Assembly: GCF_046035435.1 (NCBI RefSeq)
Contig: NZ_JBFNFH010000006.1
DNA length: 64,000 nt
From: Helcococcus bovis
GTDB lineage: Bacteria > Bacillota > Clostridia > Tissierellales > Peptoniphilaceae
Strand: one strand, 5' to 3'
Shown here: positions 8,639-18,149 of the stretch, piece after piece
Position numbering within the stretch: the first letter of the stretch is position 1
Layout: each line of letters starts with the position of its first letter
Position numbers and translations under genes: made by a program
Notes under the pieces: generated by a model
The model's database searches: none
What the model saw: the letters and a program-made list of their open reading frames with translations, nothing else
Told to the model about the DNA's origin: nothing

Positions 8639-10174
8639 TTAAATTATAAATTCAAATTTTATTTTCCTTTCACTTTTAACTATTGCTTTTTCTAAAAGTA
8701 GATTCCAGTAGATTGGTTTAAACTCCTTTATGTCCCCATCTTGTTCTTTAAGGAAATTAATATAGTATTCCACTTTCAGTTTTCTATTTTTCTTATCTTC
8801 AATTTCGATTTCGAGTTCAGTTACTTTATCAATTCCTTCATTATATATAGCATACAATTCTGTATACTCTTTCTTATAATTATCTTGATTTTGTATAATT
8901 TGTTTATTTGTTGCAACTTTGTCTTCTATTTCATTTTTTAAGTTTTCAACAATATTCAATTCTTTTTTTAGGTTTTCTTCTAATTCCTTAGTATCAAATA
9001 TCCTATCTTTTATTTTTTCAACCTCATTTATAAGTCTATCTTTTATTTTAATTTTTTTATTAAGTTCTTTAATAAACTCGGATTTTATAAATTCTTCACT
9101 TGTATGCTTCATCCCACATTTTCTTTTTAATTTAAGGTTGCATTGTAAAACCTTCCTTTTATATATAGAGTTGGAATGCCAAGTTCTTGGTTTGAAAAAA
9201 TGGCCGCACTCTCCACATATTACTTTTCCAGTAAAATAATTCCATTTATTATTTCTATTTTTAATAATGTCTTGTACTAAATCCCATATATAAGGTTCTA
9301 TTATTGCTTCATGATTCTTTTCTATGTAATATTGAGGTATTTCTCCATTGTTAACTTTTCTTGTTTTAGTTAAAAAATCAGTACAATAATATTTTTGTAA
9401 TAATGCATCCCCTTTGTACTTTTCATTTGTTAAGATTGATTTTACTGATGATGGAGACCACTTACTTTTTTTTGTTGGTGTAAGTATACCTTCTTTACTT
9501 AATAAGTCAGCAATTTTTCTAAACCCATTACCATTTAGATACTCCATATAGATTTTTTTTATTACAAGGGCTTCTTCTTTATTAATGACTAAATTGCCAT
9601 CAGGACCTTTGTCATATCCTAAGAATGTTGAATAAGCTATTGAAACTTGTCCATCAGCTAATCTCTTTCTTTTACCCCAGGTTACATTTTCTGATATTGA
9701 TCTTGATTCTTCTTGCGCCAAAGAAGACATTATTGTAATCAAAAGTTCCCCTTTAGAATCAAGTGTCCATATATTTTCTTTTTCAAAATAAATTTCTATT
9801 CCATTTTCTTTAAGCTTTCTTACTGTTGTAAGAGAGTCTACAGTATTTCTTGCAAATCTTGAAACAGATTTTGTAATGATTAAATCAATTTTTCCATCTA
9901 ATGCATCATTAATCATTCTATTAAAACCTTCTCTGTTTTTAGTGCTTGTTCCTGTTATTCCTTCATCTGAATAAAGTCCTGCAAAATTCCAATCTGGCCT
10001 TGACTTAATAAAATTAGTGTAATAATCGACCTGTTTTTCATAACTTGTTTGCTGCTCCACATTATCTGTTGAAACCCTAGCATATCCTGCAACATTTTTC
10101 TTTTGTATTTTTTTATCTGAATCCACAGCTATTAATTTCTTTTTAGCAGGTATAGTTTTTACAATTCTTTCCAC
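8639..10174 (-). CDS. Large serine recombinase (second of a pair)
   Basis: A 511-residue site-specific recombinase. The N-terminal resolvase domain (about residues 30-170) has the catalytic serine in GYARVSTD, followed by DEGITGTSTKNR. A recombinase domain (about 190-300) comes next, then a zinc ribbon (CGECG, then C-x9-C), a long coiled coil (about 375-470) and a short tail. It lies next to attL and overlaps the upstream recombinase gene by 16 bases, so the two are translated together. Such enzymes integrate and excise phages at short cores; which of the pair acts on this att site is not visible. Confidence 0.9.
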   Translation of the reverse strand: MERIVKTIPAKKKLIAVDSDKKIQKKNVAGYARVSTDNVEQQTSYEKQVDYYTNFIKSRPDWNFAGLYSDEGITGTSTKNREGFNRMINDALDGKIDLIITKSVSRFARNTVDSLTTVRKLKENGIEIYFEKENIWTLDSKGELLITIMSSLAQEESRSISENVTWGKRKRLADGQVSIAYSTFLGYDKGPDGNLVINKEEALVIKKIYMEYLNGNGFRKIADLLSKEGILTPTKKSKWSPSSVKSILTNEKYKGDALLQKYYCTDFLTKTRKVNNGEIPQYYIEKNHEAIIEPYIWDLVQDIIKNRNNKWNYFTGKVICGECGHFFKPRTWHSNSIYKRKVLQCNLKLKRKCGMKHTSEEFIKSEFIKELNKKIKIKDRLINEVEKIKDRIFDTKELEENLKKELNIVENLKNEIEDKVATNKQIIQNQDNYKKEYTELYAIYNEGIDKVTELEIEIEDKKNRKLKVEYYINFLKEQDGDIKEFKPIYWNLLLEKAIVKSERKIKFEFII

Positions 10175-11775
10175 TCTTCTCCCTCCTGTTTAAATACTCT
10201 ATATTCATTTTCTTTTAGAATATATTTTATTTCGTCATAATTAACTTCTATCATTAATATATGTCTATCAAATTCTTCAATGGTTGGATTCTTTTTTCCT
10301 GAAATATTAAATGTAATGTCATCAAATACTTCTTGCCTTATAGATTTCGCCTTACATCTGCCACCCTTATGTTCACATTTTCTATATAATACATCTTCAG
10401 TATTTTTTATTTTCCCAATCTTTTTATAATAATTTTTTCCACAAGATACGCACTTTATTTTATTCATATAAATATCTTGTTTTTTTACTCTTAAGTTTTC
10501 AAGATAACTCTCCCTTCTTTCTTCAGTCCAATCTCTATGCTTAAGACTATTCCAATTTATAATTTTCTCTTCATTATCCTTTGTTACAATAACTATTTTT
10601 TCTTTAGAATAAATTTCTATTCTTTCTACTAAACTATTAAATGCATCTTCTGTAAATTCATTTAAGTGAAATTCACTAACTATAACTTCTTCTAACTTAT
10701 TCCTATTTAAATTAAATCCTTCACAGCTGCATTCTTTACCTTCTTTTTTATTTTTACAAATAAAGAACTTAGTTTTTTCTCCCTTTTTTATTGCTGTTCC
10801 AGCTATAAAGTTTTCTCCACATTTCATGCACTTTATTTTTCCTGTAAAACAAGTTTTTCTAAATAACTTATTTTCGTTAATATATTCTTTTCTATTATTA
10901 AATATATCTTGTACTTTTTGATAAGTTTCCATATCTATTATTTTAGGATGCGTATCATAAACCCAGTACATAGGAAGTTCGCCATTGTTCTTTCTTTTTT
11001 TATTATCAATATGATCCTTTCTATATGTTTTTTGTAAGAGTGAGTTGCCTGTATATTTTTCTTGTAATAGTATTGTTTTTACAGCAGGGAAAGACATCAA
11101 AGCACCATAAACTCCCCTTACTCCCTTTTCTTGTAGTTTCTTTGCTATAGAGCGTATACTAATTCCTTCTAAAAACTTCTCATAAATAAATTTTATGACT
11201 CTTGCTTCTTCATCGACTATATTAAACTTTTCTCCATCCCATCTGTATCCATAAAGGATAAAATTGTTACCAATACCTTTTTGAAAGTTTTTTCTAAAAG
11301 CCCACTTTATATTTTCAGATATTGACCTTGATTCTTCTTGAGCAAATGATGCTAGTATTGTTAAGACTAATTCTCCTTCTTTTGAAAAAGTTGAGATGTT
11401 TTCTTTTTCAAAAAATACCTCAACTCCTATATCCCTAAGTCTTCTTATAACCTTTAGTAAATCCACTGTATTTCTTGCAAACCTTGAAATAGATTTAGTT
11501 ATTATTAAATCTATTTTTCCGTCTTCACAATCATCTAACATTTTTTGAAATTGCTCTCTTCTTGTTGAAGTTCCTGATATCCCTTCGTCTGAATAAACTC
11601 CTGCAAATTCCCAAGCATTATTCTTTGAAATGTATTTATTGTAATAACTAACTTGGTTAGAAAGTGAATTAAGTAAATTGTATTTACTAATGGAGACTCT
11701 AGCATAAGCACATACTCTTCTTTTTCTTTTAATTTCAGTATTATTAACTTCTATTTTTTGTATTATTTTATGCAC
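10159..11775 (-). CDS. Large serine recombinase (first of a pair)
   Basis: A 538-residue paralogue of the following gene. The catalytic serine is in AYARVSIS near residue 28, with DEGISGTSTRR after it. The recombinase domain is followed by two zinc ribbons (CMKCG and CVSCG) in place of the long coiled coil of its partner. Tandem recombinase pairs are known from CcrAB of SCCmec and from other Firmicutes mobile elements. Here the pair may act as a heteromer, or one may be dedicated to excision; both are inference. Confidence 0.9.
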   Translation of the reverse strand: MHKIIQKIEVNNTEIKRKRRVCAYARVSISKYNLLNSLSNQVSYYNKYISKNNAWEFAGVYSDEGISGTSTRREQFQKMLDDCEDGKIDLIITKSISRFARNTVDLLKVIRRLRDIGVEVFFEKENISTFSKEGELVLTILASFAQEESRSISENIKWAFRKNFQKGIGNNFILYGYRWDGEKFNIVDEEARVIKFIYEKFLEGISIRSIAKKLQEKGVRGVYGALMSFPAVKTILLQEKYTGNSLLQKTYRKDHIDNKKRKNNGELPMYWVYDTHPKIIDMETYQKVQDIFNNRKEYINENKLFRKTCFTGKIKCMKCGENFIAGTAIKKGEKTKFFICKNKKEGKECSCEGFNLNRNKLEEVIVSEFHLNEFTEDAFNSLVERIEIYSKEKIVIVTKDNEEKIINWNSLKHRDWTEERRESYLENLRVKKQDIYMNKIKCVSCGKNYYKKIGKIKNTEDVLYRKCEHKGGRCKAKSIRQEVFDDITFNISGKKNPTIEEFDRHILMIEVNYDEIKYILKENEYRVFKQEGEEWKEL

Positions 11776-11810
11776 TTCTACCTCCCATACATATACATCA
11801 CTCTAAAAGC

Positions 11811-11960
11811 CTAATTAGTCAAGTTATTTGTATCTTTTTCAGTTATGCAATCTAAGGCCTTTTTGTATTCATTTTGTGTAATTATTTGCTTAAGAAATAG
11901 CCCTTTATAAAAATCAATTAACTCTTTTTCAATAAGAATATCTTCTATTTCCTTCTTCAT
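11811..11960 (-). CDS. Small recombinase-linked protein, 49 aa
   Basis: A short open frame starting MKKEIEDILI, with GGAGAG ahead of the ATG, overlaps the end of the preceding zinc-finger gene by 32 bases and precedes the recombinases. The pattern of one short amphipathic helix plus a second helix resembles the tiny SHOCT-like proteins that accompany serine recombinases. The function is unknown; a role as recombination directionality factor is possible but unproven. Confidence 0.6.
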   Translation of the reverse strand: MKKEIEDILIEKELIDFYKGLFLKQIITQNEYKKALDCITEKDTNNLTN

Positions 11961-12354
11961 CGTACTCTCCAAATCTATCTTCTATATAACACTTATGGCT
12001 ACAATACTTTCTATTTTTATTTCCATAGGATTTAAATTCTTCTTTACAGTGATTACAGGTTATTGTGTAATAAGCTTTTTTATTAATTTTGTCTGAGTTC
12101 ATTCTCCACCACTTATTTTTACACTCATCACTACAAAATCTTCTTTTCTTATAAGTTCCTAAATCCTTAATTTTTTTATTACAGTATGGGCATATACCTA
12201 TTTCATCTTTTTTTACTTTCACTCCACCTAAATTATTTCTTTGACAAAATGACTTTACGGTATTGTGATTTAATCCAAGTAGTATAGAAATCCTCTTATA
12301 ACCTATATTCTTTTCTCTTAATTCTCTTATCTTTTGTTTCTCTTCATTGGTCAT
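11929..12354 (-). CDS. HTH and zinc-ribbon protein of the recombinase module
   Basis: A 141-residue protein. The N-terminal helix-turn-helix (GYKRISILLGLNHNTVKSF, residues 17-35) resembles the DNA-binding part of resolvases. Two zinc-binding clusters follow: CPYCNKK with CSDECK, and CNHCKEE with CSHKCY. Proteins of this build precede recombinase genes in many Firmicutes integrative elements and are often labelled sigma-70-like. It probably regulates or assists the recombinases. A GGAGGT site supports the start. Confidence 0.7.
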   Translation of the reverse strand: MTNEEKQKIRELREKNIGYKRISILLGLNHNTVKSFCQRNNLGGVKVKKDEIGICPYCNKKIKDLGTYKKRRFCSDECKNKWWRMNSDKINKKAYYTITCNHCKEEFKSYGNKNRKYCSHKCYIEDRFGEYDEEGNRRYSY

Positions 12355-12373
12355 AAAAAATACCTCCTACCAG

Positions 12374-12412
12374 TTAGCCTTGGTAAGAGGTAAAATCGGA
12401 CGTTTTAATTTT
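12374..12412 (-). repeat. Module-border repeat, copy C
   Basis: On the minus strand CGTCCGATTTT is followed about ten bases later by CCAAGGCTA. The same arrangement occurs at 17072-17107 and inside the 3' end of the gene at 50874-51485. Here it directly precedes the recombinase-module genes. Confidence 0.55.
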
Positions 12413-12626
12413 TTGTTTCTATACTTTTCATATACTCGATTGCTAGTCTATAATTTAAATATTCATATAAATCTAGTATTTCTTCATATTCTTCTTTAGT
12501 TAAATCTCCATATAAATGCATATCAAAATATTCTTCAAGTTTTTCTGATGAAAATTACTTCCACCAATATATAATAGAATTTATATCATCATTAATAATT
12601 TTTTCTTTAATTTCATTCGCTTTCAT
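12405..12626 (-). pseudogene. Small acidic phage ORF broken by a TAA codon
   Basis: A frame of 73 codons starts at 12626 (MKANEIKEKI) behind a purine-rich site. It is interrupted at codon 24 by TAA (12557-12555) after YWWK. It then continues without further stops as FSSEKLEEYFDMHLYG to 12405. The continuity and coding character on both sides suggest one nonsense mutation in a small acidic gene of unknown function. Two independent short ORFs are the alternative. Confidence 0.5.
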
Positions 12627-12700
12627 TCCAGCCTCCTTAAGAAGATTATATCAAGTATTGTCATTTAAAAAGTGCCAACATTATTAACATTTCTTAACAT

Positions 12701-14689
12701 TTAGTCTTTCTTATAAACCTCACATTCGTACCCATCAACATCTAACAATAATCCTTTAGCCCAAGGTGGAGTTTTAGCCATTTGTTCACAAATAAGATTC
12801 AAAGATACGCCTTTATCAGCCTCTATTATAATCTCATCGTGAACTGTTGCTACAATATCGCTTAACCTTAAATTCTTCATAGAATATAAAAGTATGTCTC
12901 TTGCTATTGCTTGAACTATATTTTCAACAAACTTTGGTCCATAGCTTTCAATTCTCTCCCATTTCTTTGTACTTCCCACTCCTTCGTAAGTAACAGACTC
13001 TCCACCAAACCTATTCTCAATAATCCTTGGTTTAACATAAGCAAGTATTCTTTTTGATGGAAGTTCTATAAATAGAAAACCACTTTTGTAAAAAAAGGTT
13101 AGTCCATATATAGAAATAGAACTTTTATTTTTTATTACTTGTTTTACAGCCCCATCTATATTCCACCAAAGCCCTACTATATTTGGATTGGCGCTTCTCC
13201 AAGAATCTACTAATGGCTTAAGTTCCTCTTCTTTTAACCCCATATCTATAGCACCCATAGCTTTTAATGCACCAACAGATCCGCCATAGCCACAGGCTAA
13301 TTCTGCTATTTTACCTTTTTGCCTTAAATCTCCATTAATACCACTTTTTTCAACTGGAACCCCAAACATTTGAGATGCGCTCATACAATAGATATCTTTT
13401 CCTTTTTCAAAAACTTCTAGTCTCCAATTCTCATTAGCTAGATATGCGATTACCCTTGCTTCTATAGCTGAAAAGTCTGCTACTATAAATTTTCTGTTAT
13501 CCTTTGGTATAAATGAGGTTCTTATTAATTGTGATAAAGTATCTGGGATATCATCATATAACATTTCTAATGCATCATAATTTTTAGTTTTCACAAGATT
13601 TCTTGCCTCTTCTAAATCATTCATATAATTTCTTGGTAGGTTTTGAAGTTGAACTAATCTTCCAGCAAATCTTCCAGTTCTGTTTGCACCGTAAAATCTA
13701 AACATTCCCCTTACCCTATTATCTTTACACATGGAATTAACCATAGCTGTATATTTTTTAACTGATGATTTGGAAAGTTTTTGTCTGATTTCTAAAACCT
13801 CTTTTATATCTTCTGGTGCATTATCTAAAGCATCTGATACATCTTTTTTTGATAGTGAATCTAGTTCATAATCATTTATCTTTAACCAGTCCTTAACTTG
13901 CATTACTGAATTAGGATTTTCAATACCAGTAATATCTTTCATTTTGTTTATTAGATACTCTTTTTCATATTGTGATACTTTAATAGCTCCATCTACAAAG
14001 TCTTTATCTACTAATATGCCTCTATCATTTATCTCTTGGTCTAGATAAAACTCATCCCATATCTCTTCTGATACTGGAAATATTTTCAGTTTATCTTTTA
14101 TATGTAGCTCTACCTCCACATCTTTGATATTATATTCTTTGTATTTGTTCTATTTCTCAATATCATGATGTGGTAAATTTCTAGTTCTTCCATCATTAAT
14201 TTTTGTAGGTTTACAAGGAATAGAAAAATATCTAATTAAATTTTTACCTTCAGATATTTTTTGTTTTTCAAGACCTAGCACTTGACCTACTCCTTCTAAA
14301 GACATAGGTAGCCCCAAAGTTGCAGCCCAAATCATTGAACAATTCCAAGATTTTGGATTAAGATATCTTTTCATTTCATTTGATAGAGGATGTCTATCAT
14401 AGAATGGATCTAGTGAAAAACCTAAATCGGATAAATATCTAGATAAACATATTCTTTCAAAGTTAACATTAAAAGACCATTTTATAACTTTCTCATCAAT
14501 TAAGGCATCAATAATATACTGAGGTATTTTCTCCCCTTGTTTTATATCAATGCATTTAACATCCCCATTATCAATAGAATACGAGAATAGTAAAATCTCA
14601 AAATCTTCACTTTCAGCATACTTATATACACCTGACTTTTTTAAGTCCACACTGCTAAAAGTTTCTAAATCTATATTTATTTCTTTCAT
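12701..14689 (-). pseudogene. Phage family A DNA polymerase with in-frame amber codon
   Basis: Two segments in one frame, 14689-14153 and 14149-12701, are separated by TAG at 14152-14150. Together they make about 662 residues, the size of phage PolA-type enzymes. The first part has the 3'-5' exonuclease motif NIDLETFSS. The second has the polymerase motifs, including ADFSAIEARVIAYLA and VATVHDEII near the C-terminus. The amber replaces what is probably Trp (TGG) in LPHHDIEK-x-NKYKEYN. The true start is ATG 14689 behind GGAGGAAAG. The phage would lack its own polymerase unless the codon is read through. Confidence 0.85.
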
Positions 14690-14741
14690 ATCTTTCCTCC
14701 AATAAAAAAGGGTGGAAGCACTAGTCCTCCACCACTTCCTT

Positions 14742-14855
14742 TTATTCCTTAAAAACTTTCTTAATGTCAATAATCAACTTTACTGCTAATCTTGTGACAA
14801 AATCTATAATAATTGAACCTACAAATATGGAAATAAATATCTCAAACAATGTCAT
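14742..14855 (-). CDS. Small single-span membrane protein, 37 aa
   Basis: A short frame starting MTLFEIFISIFVGSIIIDF lies between the DUF2815 gene and the polymerase, with GGAGTTTGAT before the ATG. It is one hydrophobic helix followed by a basic tail. Location and ribosome binding site support a real gene; the function is unknown. Confidence 0.6.
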   Translation of the reverse strand: MTLFEIFISIFVGSIIIDFVTRLAVKLIIDIKKVFKE

Positions 14856-14864
14856 ATCAAACTC

Positions 14865-15404
14865 CTATTTCAAAAAGTCTTCATCTTCTAGACTATCAAA
14901 ATCATCACTTGCACTGCTTCTTCCACCAAGCATTTCACCATCAGCTATCTTTTGAATGTTACCTAGACCACATGCTATACCTTTATTTCCGTTTGAGTTA
15001 AATGCATAAAAGTTGATTGATACTCTTGCATAACATCCACTGTAGACTTCATCTTTAATAAGTATAGGGTCGACATTTAAGTCTACAATTTGTGGTGGTG
15101 TCATAGAATTTGCATTAATGAAAAAGTGTCCTTTATATGCTTCATCATCTCTTTCGATATCACCATCTCTAAGTGGTAATTTAATCGCTTGTTTATTAGG
15201 TATCTTTCCACCAAACTTTGATATACCTTGTTCTATTGCAGCATCAACTGCATCTTCTATTTTTTGAAGTGTCTTCTTATCTTCTTTTGGAATCAAAATT
15301 GAAGTACTATACTTTGGTTTACCTTCCCCTATTGCTACTGGATTCCATCCATTAAAATATGATAATCTTACTTTTCCTGTTACTACTTTTGTACTTTTTG
15401 TCAT
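14865..15404 (-). CDS. DUF2815 protein, probable phage single-strand DNA-binding protein
   Basis: A 179-residue protein of the DUF2815 family, which is found beside DUF2800 and the phage polymerase. The body looks like an OB-type fold (KVRLSYFNGWNPVAIGEG). The C-terminus is strongly acidic (DDFDSLEDEDFLK), a usual sign of SSB-like proteins that recruit partners by their tail. It starts one base past the DUF2800 stop, so the two are coupled. A role in coating single-stranded phage DNA during replication or recombination is inferred from family and context. Confidence 0.75.
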   Translation of the reverse strand: MTKSTKVVTGKVRLSYFNGWNPVAIGEGKPKYSTSILIPKEDKKTLQKIEDAVDAAIEQGISKFGGKIPNKQAIKLPLRDGDIERDDEAYKGHFFINANSMTPPQIVDLNVDPILIKDEVYSGCYARVSINFYAFNSNGNKGIACGLGNIQKIADGEMLGGRSSASDDFDSLEDEDFLK

Positions 15405-15405
15405 A

Positions 15406-16548
15406 CTAAATCTCCTTTTTATTAAATTCTTGTTCTACTGTTTCTACTTTTATTTCTTTTCTCTTATCACTAAGTGGTACTAAACTTGATTTACCTTTAG
15501 GCTTTATAACTAGTTCACTTAACAGTTCATTAAACTTCTGTTTTCCTAGTCTTTTTTCAAGTTCAGTTAAAGTAACTAAACTAGTTTTATAGATATCTTT
15601 AACTCCTTCATTGAGTAACAATTCTTCTACTTTCTTTACATCTGAAAACTTTCTATTACTTCTTCCTTCTACTATCTTAAATCCAGACCAAGTCTTACCT
15701 TTATTAACTGCCATATAAGTAGCATAAGCTAATACCTCATCTGCCCATTTAGTTAAGTCTGGAATAACCTTTAATATCTCTTCTATTTCATCATCTGTAA
15801 GAAGAGGAGTTTTCTTAAATTCAAATTTTGCAAGTTTTAACTTTTCTTCTGCTCTTTTTCTACAAGTAGCACTAGCCCTACAAAATCTGCACCAATCACC
15901 ACACTTGAATTCGCCCTCGCCTTTATATGCAAGTTTGGCCTTCTCTTTTAGCTCCCCTTCAGCCCACTCTTTAAGTTCATCAACACTTATTTCAAAGCTT
16001 GATATGTTTTCTCTTCTAGGTTGAAAAATTGTCATCTTGATATTTTTGATATCATAGATACTTTCAAATAGGTTTAATGCTCCTAAAGCATAAAGTTTCA
16101 TTTGAGGATTATTATTTGCATCAACTAAAATTCCCATACCATACTTGAAATCAATTATGTTTAATCTATCATCCGAAACTATAACGGCATCTCCTGTACC
16201 AAATCCACTTGGAACATAATTTAAAAAGTCTAATCTCTGTTCTATTAAAAGAAGTGGATCATTACAGTATTCTTTAGCAATGCTTAACTCTTCTAATACA
16301 AATTGAACATAATCATCTGTGTACTCCTCCATTTCATCTGAATTGTAATCTGATACTGGTCTTTTTTCATTTAATCCTAGAGACCTTTTAAGTTTATACT
16401 CACAAAGAGCATGAGCAGCAGTTCCTTCCTTCGCAGATTCTGATGCTACATTTTCAAAACTTTCTTCAAGCTTTGCAGATGGAGTACAATTTAACCATCT
16501 ATGAGAACTTGATGCTGATAATAAAGCATGTTCTTGAGTTTTATTCAT
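15406..16548 (-). CDS. DUF2800 protein, PD-(D/E)XK nuclease of Cas4/RecB type
   Basis: A 380-residue protein. The central part has the nuclease core (GTGDAVIVSDDRLNIIDFKYG near residues 118-137, with D...DxK spacing). A C-terminal four-cysteine cluster, CGDWCRFCRASATC, is typical of iron-sulfur Cas4/AddB-like nucleases. DUF2800 genes sit in Firmicutes phage replication modules next to DUF2815 and a polymerase, as here. It probably processes DNA ends in phage recombination. The gene ends in TAG, directly followed by the next start, so TAG works as a normal stop in this phage. Confidence 0.8.
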   Translation of the reverse strand: MNKTQEHALLSASSSHRWLNCTPSAKLEESFENVASESAKEGTAAHALCEYKLKRSLGLNEKRPVSDYNSDEMEEYTDDYVQFVLEELSIAKEYCNDPLLLIEQRLDFLNYVPSGFGTGDAVIVSDDRLNIIDFKYGMGILVDANNNPQMKLYALGALNLFESIYDIKNIKMTIFQPRRENISSFEISVDELKEWAEGELKEKAKLAYKGEGEFKCGDWCRFCRASATCRKRAEEKLKLAKFEFKKTPLLTDDEIEEILKVIPDLTKWADEVLAYATYMAVNKGKTWSGFKIVEGRSNRKFSDVKKVEELLLNEGVKDIYKTSLVTLTELEKRLGKQKFNELLSELVIKPKGKSSLVPLSDKRKEIKVETVEQEFNKKEI

Positions 16549-16840
16549 TTTTTAATTCCTTAACCTCACTAACTAAATCTTTGTATTTGCTTGGATCTAT
16601 ATCGCTTAATCTTATAGCTCCATATTTTTTAAGAAGCTCTTTTATTTGTGCTGTAAAGCCTTCTCTTGATTTGTTAGCAAGTATTCCTCTTACTTCTTCA
16701 AAAGTAATATTTTCTTCCTGCTTTTCTTCTTTTTTTTCTTTAGTTTTCTTTACTGTTTCTTGATTTGATAGTTTTTCAAATAAGATACTTAAATCGCTGA
16801 AACATTTAGAAATATTAGATAGTACTTCCTTTTCTTTCAT
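16541..16840 (-). CDS. Phage replication-module protein, about 100 aa
   Basis: The frame can be extended upstream, but ATG at 16840 follows GAAGGAGAATAGG and is the likely start. It contains a Lys/Glu-rich linker (about residues 35-50) and a C-terminal helical part (FEEVRGILANKS..YGAIRLSDID) that resembles small DNA- or rRNA-binding helix motifs of phages. It overlaps the DUF2800 start by 8 bases. The exact role is unknown. Confidence 0.65.
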   Translation of the reverse strand: MKEKEVLSNISKCFSDLSILFEKLSNQETVKKTKEKKEEKQEENITFEEVRGILANKSREGFTAQIKELLKKYGAIRLSDIDPSKYKDLVSEVKELKNE

Positions 16841-16841
16841 C

Positions 16842-17027
16842 CTATTCTCCTTCTTTTTCTGTACTAATTGAAATTTCACTTATTTGTTTGCCTGGTACTA
16901 ATACTGTTAATTCACTAGGATTACCTAGTAAGAACTTCAGTATTTTTTCTCGTACACTAAGCTTTCTAAGATTGAAACTTCCTTCTTCTTTCTTTTTAGA
17001 TACTTTTATACGAAGTTTTTGATTCAC
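16842..17027 (-). CDS. Small phage protein, 61 aa
   Basis: First gene of the DUF2800 operon. The start is GTG at 17027 behind AAAAAGGAGGTAGATAT, inside an overlapping ATGTGA. The product is basic at the N-terminus and beta-rich after it. It resembles nothing I can name, but the ribosome binding site and tight packing with the next gene argue that it is translated. Confidence 0.6.
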   Translation of the reverse strand: MNQKLRIKVSKKKEEGSFNLRKLSVREKILKFLLGNPSELTVLVPGKQISEISISTEKEGE

Positions 17028-17071
17028 ATATCTACCTCCTTTTTATATTTGAGAAATACTTTTCTCTACTA

Positions 17072-17107
17072 GGTAGCCTTGGCAGATAAAAAATCGGACA
17101 TTTTGAA
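17072..17107 (-). repeat. Module-border repeat, copy B
   Basis: On the minus strand ATGTCCGATTTT, then CCAAGGCTACCTAGTAG. It is shared with copies at 12374-12412 and 50903-50936. The frame through this copy (GYLVEKSI, then a stop) resembles the C-terminus of the 203-residue protein (GYLIEAIKG), so it looks like the scar of a lost gene end. Confidence 0.6.
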
Positions 17108-17119
17108 AAAAAAATTTAA

Positions 17120-17162
17120 AATAAAAAAAAGACCTATGAGATTAAACTCCCATAGGCCACAT
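17120..17162 (-). terminator. Terminator after the lysis genes
   Basis: On the minus strand GGCCTATGGGAG and CTCATAGGTC form a stem and are followed by TTTTTTTT, directly after the amidase stop codon. It closes the late transcription unit before the DUF2800 operon. Confidence 0.85.
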
Positions 17163-17165
17163 GTT

Positions 17166-18149
17166 TTACAATAATTTATTTACTAAATCTTGCACTTTAG
17201 CATAATCATATCCAGCAGCTTCAAGTTTATTTTTTCTAATTGACCCATTTCCCCAATCACCATTTATAACTTCTCTAGCTACTTCTTCTAATGATTTTTT
17301 ATTTACTGGTTTATTATTTAGTATACTATTAACCCTATCTTGAACTAGATTATAATCATATCCAGCATTTGTTAGCCTTCTTTTTCTTTCATCTCCATTT
17401 CCCCACTTACCATTTATAACTTCTCTTGCTATATTATCTACTGATTTTGAAGAGGTTACTGGATATACTACTTTTCCATTTTTGTCAAAAACAAAGAAGC
17501 CTTTATTTTTATCAGCACACTTTTTAGCATTATCTAATACCTTAAAAGCATCTTTTTGACTCTTTGCATCTTTCCATGATTTTCTTACTCTATATAATAA
17601 AGATTTAGTGTTTCTATTTGAACTAGTAGTTTTACTTGTAGATACTCCAAGTCTTCTATTTACTTCATTTGCTATATATGGGAATTTAGATCCAAGGTAT
17701 GGCCCAGGACAATTAGTGTTAGCAAACCACTCATGTTTTGTTAAGTTTCCTCTTGTATCTCCAGTATAATTCAATCTTTTTATTCCATTTCTTCTACAGA
17801 TATCAACACATAATTCTATTGTTTTTTCTAATGCTTTATCTGATACATGCCAGTTTCCACCAAACTCATCATTTGCAACTTCTATGGTAACAGCTCTATG
17901 GTCATTTTCTGGAGAAGATGAGCACCATGAACGGTTTTTCTCTTCAACATACATACCAACTCTACCTTTGGAGTCAACTCCATAATTAGAACTTGCCTCT
18001 CTTGATCTCGGATAAAAAACTTCACCACATGTTTCTACTGAAAGATTTCCAGCCATGTGGTGAATTGTTATTGTGTCTATTTTATTTTTTCTAAGTCCAC
18101 TATGATTTGGACTTAACTTTACATAATTAACTAAACTTGAATTACTCAT
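17166..18149 (-). CDS. Endolysin: N-acetylmuramoyl-L-alanine amidase with two Cpl-7 repeats
   Basis: The N-terminal Amidase_2 (PGRP-type) domain has zinc ligands in TIHHMAG and in the NTNCPG motif. It cleaves the amide bond between muramic acid and the stem peptide. The C-terminus carries two copies of a roughly 42-residue Cpl-7 wall-binding repeat (IAREVINGKWGNG and VAREVINGDWGNG), each ending in GYDY..VQD. The start at ATG 18149 follows AAGGAGATAAAA; it overlaps the holin gene by 8 bases. This is the phage lysin, released by the holin. Confidence 0.92.
   Translation of the reverse strand: MSNSSLVNYVKLSPNHSGLRKNKIDTITIHHMAGNLSVETCGEVFYPRSREASSNYGVDSKGRVGMYVEEKNRSWCSSSPENDHRAVTIEVANDEFGGNWHVSDKALEKTIELCVDICRRNGIKRLNYTGDTRGNLTKHEWFANTNCPGPYLGSKFPYIANEVNRRLGVSTSKTTSSNRNTKSLLYRVRKSWKDAKSQKDAFKVLDNAKKCADKNKGFFVFDKNGKVVYPVTSSKSVDNIAREVINGKWGNGDERKRRLTNAGYDYNLVQDRVNSILNNKPVNKKSLEEVAREVINGDWGNGSIRKNKLEAAGYDYAKVQDLVNKLL

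Noticed and set aside
868..14152. Two in-frame TAG codons (ISL3 transposase and DNA polymerase) as a sign of a recoded amber codon
   Set aside because: The ISL3 copy is outside the phage, the phage DUF2800 and other genes end normally in TAG, the third broken frame has TAA, and no suppressor tRNA gene is visible. Simple nonsense mutations are the better explanation.
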